From an uncultured Hungatella sp. (GTDB taxonomy: Bacteria > Bacillota > Clostridia > Lachnospirales > Lachnospiraceae), in NCBI GenBank assembly GCA_910585435.1, contig CAJUEJ010000001.1, forward strand, positions 221,575 to 285,574: a stretch of 64,000 nt of DNA. The letters run 5' to 3'. The first letter of the stretch is position 1; each line of letters opens with the position of its first letter. The notes beneath the pieces are model-generated. The model ran no database searches, was not told where the DNA came from, and saw only the letters and a list, made by a program, of their open reading frames with translations. Made by a program: the position numbers and the translations under genes. Below are positions 60,839 to 64,000 of the stretch, one piece after another.

Positions 60839-60978
60839 TAAGAAACCCCGGCAGCGCAGCGAACACCCCAGGGCATGGTAGCAAGCTATTTCAGGTAGCC
60901 GTTACAGGATTATATTACCATAATTTTCCTGTGATGGCAAGTGGGAATCGAACATTTATTCTATAAAGGAAGAAAGTT

Positions 60979-61182
60979 ATGGATTGTGATGAAATTATTT
61001 TAAGAAGCGGCAGGAGGCGCAGGGAGCCTATGGATTTTGAGAGGCTTGAATTTATCTGCTACTTTGTCGCTGGTATGGTGGCAATGGTAATGGGATTTAT
61101 CGCACTGTATATGATTATCTATTTTATGGGGAGGTGGGGTGATGGAATATCCAAAACCAATTATGAAGCTTTCAGAGCTTAA
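60979..61182 (+). CDS. Small phage membrane protein (67 residues)
   Basis: The basic N-terminus (LRSGRRRREPMDFERLE) is followed by one membrane span (FICYFVAGMVAMVMGFIALYMIIYFMG). It overlaps the next gene by about 40 bases. The role is unknown. Confidence 0.55.
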   Translation: MDCDEIILRSGRRRREPMDFERLEFICYFVAGMVAMVMGFIALYMIIYFMGRWGDGISKTNYEAFRA

Positions 61183-61363
61183 GAAGATGGGGTTTTCCGA
61201 AGAGTATCTGATGTATGCATACAGGAGCCGGGGTAATAACTTCGCCAGCAAGAATAATCCGACAAAAATCAACAGCAGCATATTTTTTGACACAGCCGGG
61301 TTTGAGGCCTGGCGGCAGAAGGATATAAAGGCACAAGTTGCAGCAATGCCAAGAGGCCGATAA
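61142..61363 (+). CDS. Small phage DNA-binding-like protein (73 residues)
   Basis: From ATG 61142 the product begins MEYPKPIMKLSELKKMGFSEEYLMYAYRSRG, which fits an excisionase/winged-helix-like start (LSELKKMGFSEEYL). GGGGAGG precedes it. No family is certain. Confidence 0.6.
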   Translation: MEYPKPIMKLSELKKMGFSEEYLMYAYRSRGNNFASKNNPTKINSSIFFDTAGFEAWRQKDIKAQVAAMPRGR

Positions 61364-61379
61364 AAACAGGAGGGAAGAC

Positions 61380-61547
61380 ATGAATGAGATTAAGTTTAAT
61401 CCTATTGGACGGGTGTACTTAACCCCGTCGCAGAAAAAGGATAAGGCCATCAAAAACCTTACTTTTTGGGTGATTGTATTAGGTACTGCAGACATCATCT
61501 ATACATCGATTGCAATCATGATGTTGATAAACGGTGTGCTGAAATGA
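61380..61547 (+). CDS. Small phage membrane protein (55 residues)
   Basis: The product MNEIKFNPIGRVYLTPSQKK... has one hydrophobic span (NLTFWVIVLGTADIIYTSIAI). AGGAGGG precedes ATG 61380. Its stop overlaps the next start (ATGA). Confidence 0.6.
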   Translation: MNEIKFNPIGRVYLTPSQKKDKAIKNLTFWVIVLGTADIIYTSIAIMMLINGVLK

Positions 61548-61714
61548 ACGGATACATAGGTATCGGACCTGAAAAGGGGAATTTTATTCCTGCTGAATCA
61601 GCTTTTGAATATGCACTGGAAAGATGCATACATGGAACGCTGGATGATAAAAAGGAATTTAGGGAAATGCTGGTGGAATGGTTTTACTCCACGAATTGGA
61701 TTAGGGAGGATTAA
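61544..61714 (+). CDS. Small phage protein (56 residues)
   Basis: The product MNGYIGIGPEKGNFIPAESA... is soluble and acidic near its end (DDKKEFREMLVEWF). It is translationally coupled to the upstream gene (ATGA). The function is unknown. Confidence 0.6.
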   Translation: MNGYIGIGPEKGNFIPAESAFEYALERCIHGTLDDKKEFREMLVEWFYSTNWIRED

Positions 61715-61717
61715 GCA

Positions 61718-61897
61718 GTGAGATGGTACCAGTGTGATATATGCGGCTGTTACCTTGACCCCGGGGAGGGTTCCTTGTGTGACGAATGCAGGGAGAAACG
61801 GGACAGGGCACTAAAGAAGCGTATGAGTGATTTTAAAGAAGAGGAGATGGAGGAATATGGAACTTATGCATGCGGTAGTTACACAGGAGTCTGCTAA
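61718..61897 (+). CDS. Small zinc-ribbon phage protein (59 residues)
   Basis: GTG 61718 after GGGAGG opens a frame with two CxxC pairs, CDICGCY and CDEC (in RWYQCDICGCYLDPGEGSLC and CDECREKRDRALKK), then a basic-acidic helix. It overlaps the next gene by 41 bases. A zinc-binding role is likely, but no target is known. Confidence 0.62.
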   Translation: MRWYQCDICGCYLDPGEGSLCDECREKRDRALKKRMSDFKEEEMEEYGTYACGSYTGVC

Positions 61898-62798
61898 GAT
61901 TTCCTGCAACTTTGAGCAGATTGAAACTTCCATAAAGGAGAAGCTTTCCCAGTATGAAGGCATTGTTTTTGAAGAGGGGAGCAAGACATATGCGAAGAAA
62001 GACGTGGCAATGCTCCGCGCCGAAAAGAAGACTTTCCAGGACAACCTCCGCGAGGAAAAGCGGAAATACATGGCCCCCTGGGAGGCGTTTGAAACCAGAG
62101 CCAGGGCTCTTATTAACATGTATGATACGCCTATAAACCTGATTAACGGACAGCTCCAGGCTTTTGAAGAAAAGCGCATTGAGGAAAAGAGGGAACTTAT
62201 CCGGAAGATTTATTCTGAGACTGTGCCGGACAGCCTCAGGGATTATATACCTTTAAAGAGTATTTACAGCCCCAAATGGGAGAATGCAACTGTAAAGGAA
62301 AAAGCAATCCGGCAGGAAATTACAGCGGCTGCCGAAAGGGTAGGCAGTGATATCTCTACGATCCAGGAGATGCAGAGTGAGGGGGAGGAGGAAGCTGTCA
62401 GGATTTATAAAAAGAATCTGAACCTTTCCGAAGTAGTTGCTTATCTCAGTAAGTACGAGAGACAGAAGCAGGAGATTCTTGCAAAAGAGCAGGAACGCAG
62501 GCGGACGGAGGAAGAGAACAGGATCCGCATGGAGGAGCGGGAGAGGCTTCTGAAAGAACAGAAAATAAAAGATGATATGGAAGCTGCAGCAAGGAAGGCC
62601 GAGGAGGAAAAGGCAGCGGCAGTAGAAGAGGCCAGACAGGCGGCAGAACAGGAAGTAATGGACAGGCTTATTCCGGATGACTTTGAGGGGAAGGCCGTGT
62701 TATACAGCTACCGGATCCATCTTACCCCGGATGCAAAAGACAAGCTTGAAATGTTTATGGACAGTGTCGGGATTGAGTGGGAAATTCTGGAGGGATAA
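61857..62798 (+). CDS. DUF1351-like phage protein
   Basis: The 313-residue protein (from MELMHAVVTQESAKISCNFEQIETSIKEKLSQYEG) matches the DUF1351 layout often found beside ERF or RecT genes in Firmicute phages. A long coiled coil (KYERQKQEILAKEQERRRTEEENRIRMEERERLLKE) fills residues ~195-260. ATG 61857 follows GGAGG. The context is phage recombination. Confidence 0.82.
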   Translation: MELMHAVVTQESAKISCNFEQIETSIKEKLSQYEGIVFEEGSKTYAKKDVAMLRAEKKTFQDNLREEKRKYMAPWEAFETRARALINMYDTPINLINGQLQAFEEKRIEEKRELIRKIYSETVPDSLRDYIPLKSIYSPKWENATVKEKAIRQEITAAAERVGSDISTIQEMQSEGEEEAVRIYKKNLNLSEVVAYLSKYERQKQEILAKEQERRRTEEENRIRMEERERLLKEQKIKDDMEAAARKAEEEKAAAVEEARQAAEQEVMDRLIPDDFEGKAVLYSYRIHLTPDAKDKLEMFMDSVGIEWEILEG

Positions 62799-62800
62799 GG

Positions 62801-63574
62801 ATGCCTATGGATAGTCCAGCGAAAAACATCTATCAGAAGCTGGGGCATGTACAGTTCTGCTTAAAGGCCCCAAAGAGCCAGTACAACAAATTCGGGAATT
62901 ATAATTACCGGAACTGTGAGGATATTCAGGAGGCGGCGAAGCCCATCATGAATGAGATCGGCGCAGCGCTTGTAATCAGTGATGATCTGGTCCAGGTAGG
63001 GGACAGGTTCTATATAAAGGCAACCGCGAAGTTTATTGATACGGGCAGCGGCGAGTCGATTGAAAATACGGCTTACGCCAGAGAAGAGCTGGAAAAAAAG
63101 GGGATGGATGTATCCCAGGTAACCGGGAGTACAAGCAGTTATGCCAGGAAATACGCTCTGAATGGCCTTTTCTGTATTGATGATACAAAAGATGCCGATA
63201 CGCCTCAGGAACCGGATAAGCCAGCGGAGTCAGGCAAGACGGCCAAGAAGAAGGGCCAGACGGCGCCGTTGCAGAATAAACCGCCTCAGACAGCAGGAAA
63301 AACGGATACGAAGCCTGTACCCAATCCCCAGTATATCAATTCCCAGCAGATTAATTTGCTGTTTATGGAAATTGAGCGGACCGGCATAAAGGAAAAGGTT
63401 CTTCTGGATGCGGCGCATGTGGATGACCTGCATAAGCTGACCCAGCCTTTATATGAGGGGCTGATGAAGCGTCTGAAGGCCACACCTGATAAACCGAAAG
63501 AAAATTACAGTGATACGGTTCCTCCGGAAGATGGGGATGACAGCGGCCTTCCGTGGAATACGCCTGCGGGGTAA
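62801..63574 (+). CDS. erf: ERF-family single-strand annealing protein
   Basis: The 257-residue protein starts MPMDSPAKNIYQKLGHVQFCLKAPKSQYNKFGNYNYRNCEDI, with the ERF core (KPIMNEIGAALVISDDLV...SSYARKYALNGLFCIDDTKDAD). A Lys/Pro-rich linker and a C-terminal part follow (LLFMEIERTGIKEKVLLDAAHV). ERF proteins anneal complementary strands in phage recombination. ATG 62801 has GGAGG 7 bases upstream. It follows the DUF1351 gene by two bases. Confidence 0.9.
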   Translation: MPMDSPAKNIYQKLGHVQFCLKAPKSQYNKFGNYNYRNCEDIQEAAKPIMNEIGAALVISDDLVQVGDRFYIKATAKFIDTGSGESIENTAYAREELEKKGMDVSQVTGSTSSYARKYALNGLFCIDDTKDADTPQEPDKPAESGKTAKKKGQTAPLQNKPPQTAGKTDTKPVPNPQYINSQQINLLFMEIERTGIKEKVLLDAAHVDDLHKLTQPLYEGLMKRLKATPDKPKENYSDTVPPEDGDDSGLPWNTPAG

Positions 63575-63579
63575 TCCAT

Positions 63580-64000
63580 ATGGAATTCAGAGGCAGATTG
63601 AAAGGGATATCAAAAAACTGGATAACCGGGAAATGGGACATTTTATTTGAGACACAGGAAGACGTAACTTCTGTGATTCAAAAAATCAGTGAGAAGGAAT
63701 TAACGGTTTCCTTCCGGATATTCCGGAAGAAAAGGAGCCTGGATGCGAATGCCTATTACTGGCAGCTTCTTTCCAGGCTGGCCGAGGCCCTGGGGATATC
63801 AAAGAGCCGTGCCCACAACCTCATGCTTATCCGATACGGGCAACAGGAAGAGTATGACGGCCGTTTGGTATATGTGGTAGTGCCAGACACACCGGACGGC
63901 GCGGAAAGGGCCTTTGAAGCGGATACTTATCATATTAAGCCTACCAGTGAAGTGAAGGCCGGCCAGGATGGTACCTTATTCCGCACTTATAAGATGCTCC
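63580..64000 (+). CDS. NinB/YbcN-like phage recombination protein, cut by the right edge
   Basis: From ATG 63580 the frame stays open to the window end (140 codons). It reads MEFRGRLKGISKNWITGKWD, then SLDANAYYWQLLSRLAEALG (the conserved DANAYYW of NinB/YbcN-like proteins), then VVVPDTPDGAERAF. NinB binds DNA in phage recombination. It lies five bases after the ERF gene, supporting a recombination module. Confidence 0.8.
   Translation, partial: MEFRGRLKGISKNWITGKWDILFETQEDVTSVIQKISEKELTVSFRIFRKKRSLDANAYYWQLLSRLAEALGISKSRAHNLMLIRYGQQEEYDGRLVYVVVPDTPDGAERAFEADTYHIKPTSEVKAGQDGTLFRTYKML

Noticed and set aside
60940..60960. GGGAATCGAAC resembling a minus-strand tRNA T-arm
   Set aside because: No matching T-stem, acceptor or anticodon arms could be assembled around it.
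1..64000. CRISPR arrays, rRNA, tRNA genes and insertion-sequence transposases
   Set aside because: None could be supported from the sequence anywhere in the window.

Overview
The window looks like a low-to-mid GC Firmicute chromosome, most probably a gut Lachnospiraceae (Clostridium cluster XIVa) of the Enterocloster / Hungatella / [Clostridium] symbiosum type. Supporting signs are the mcsA-mcsB-clpC operon, a T-box in front of leuS, a single-chain pyruvate:ferredoxin oxidoreductase, a biotin-dependent Na+-pump decarboxylase cluster, a Cys/Gly-rich chorion-like small protein, and strong GGAGG ribosome sites. The genus is inference; no rRNA is present.

Layout. 1-1000: a blaR1-blaI type sensor/repressor pair (blaR1 runs off the left edge) with a perfect palindromic operator. 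1.1-10.1 kb: RNA modification (RsmF-like methyltransferase, RluA-like pseudouridine synthase), a giant TPR protein with a degenerate J-domain next to an HscC-like Hsp70, and DNA polymerase IV. 10.3 kb: a 145-bp palindromic element. 10.8-12.2 kb: a D,D-carboxypeptidase. 12.7-19.0 kb: four unusual genes, including a tandem-HTH regulator translationally coupled to a radical SAM/SPASM enzyme whose C-terminus is a fused protein beginning with an FVTNSSSVSF motif; this is the best candidate for an undescribed system. 19.2-24.5 kb: an operon for a Na+-pumping or transcarboxylase-like biotin complex with both a methylmalonyl-CoA-type and an oxaloacetate-type carboxyltransferase. 24.7-28.8 kb: two secreted/cell-wall proteins sharing cadherin-like domains.

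29.0-33.6 kb: protein quality control (GntR regulator, McsA, McsB, ClpC), with a GntR protein where CtsR is usual. 33.9-36.7 kb: T-box and leuS. 36.8-37.5 kb: an MntA/HepT toxin-antitoxin pair. 37.5-41.8 kb: small hypotheticals, Cys-rich small proteins, a PHP phosphoesterase and a VanW/G5 protein. 42.0-45.5 kb: nifJ. 45.8-47.7 kb: a decayed DUF262 + AAA ATPase module, possibly an old defence system. 47.9-54.7 kb: two paralogous ABC ATPase-permease pairs around a YtrA-type GntR regulator. 54.8-57.0 kb: a D-cysteine desulfhydrase-like enzyme and small proteins.

57.2 kb to the right edge: the left end of a prophage. It has an integrase with arm-site-like repeats at its end, an S24 (LexA-like) repressor and a Cro-like protein facing each other across three related operators, then many tiny early genes (two of them hidden on the minus strand), a DUF1351 protein, an ERF single-strand annealing protein, and a NinB-like protein cut by the right edge.
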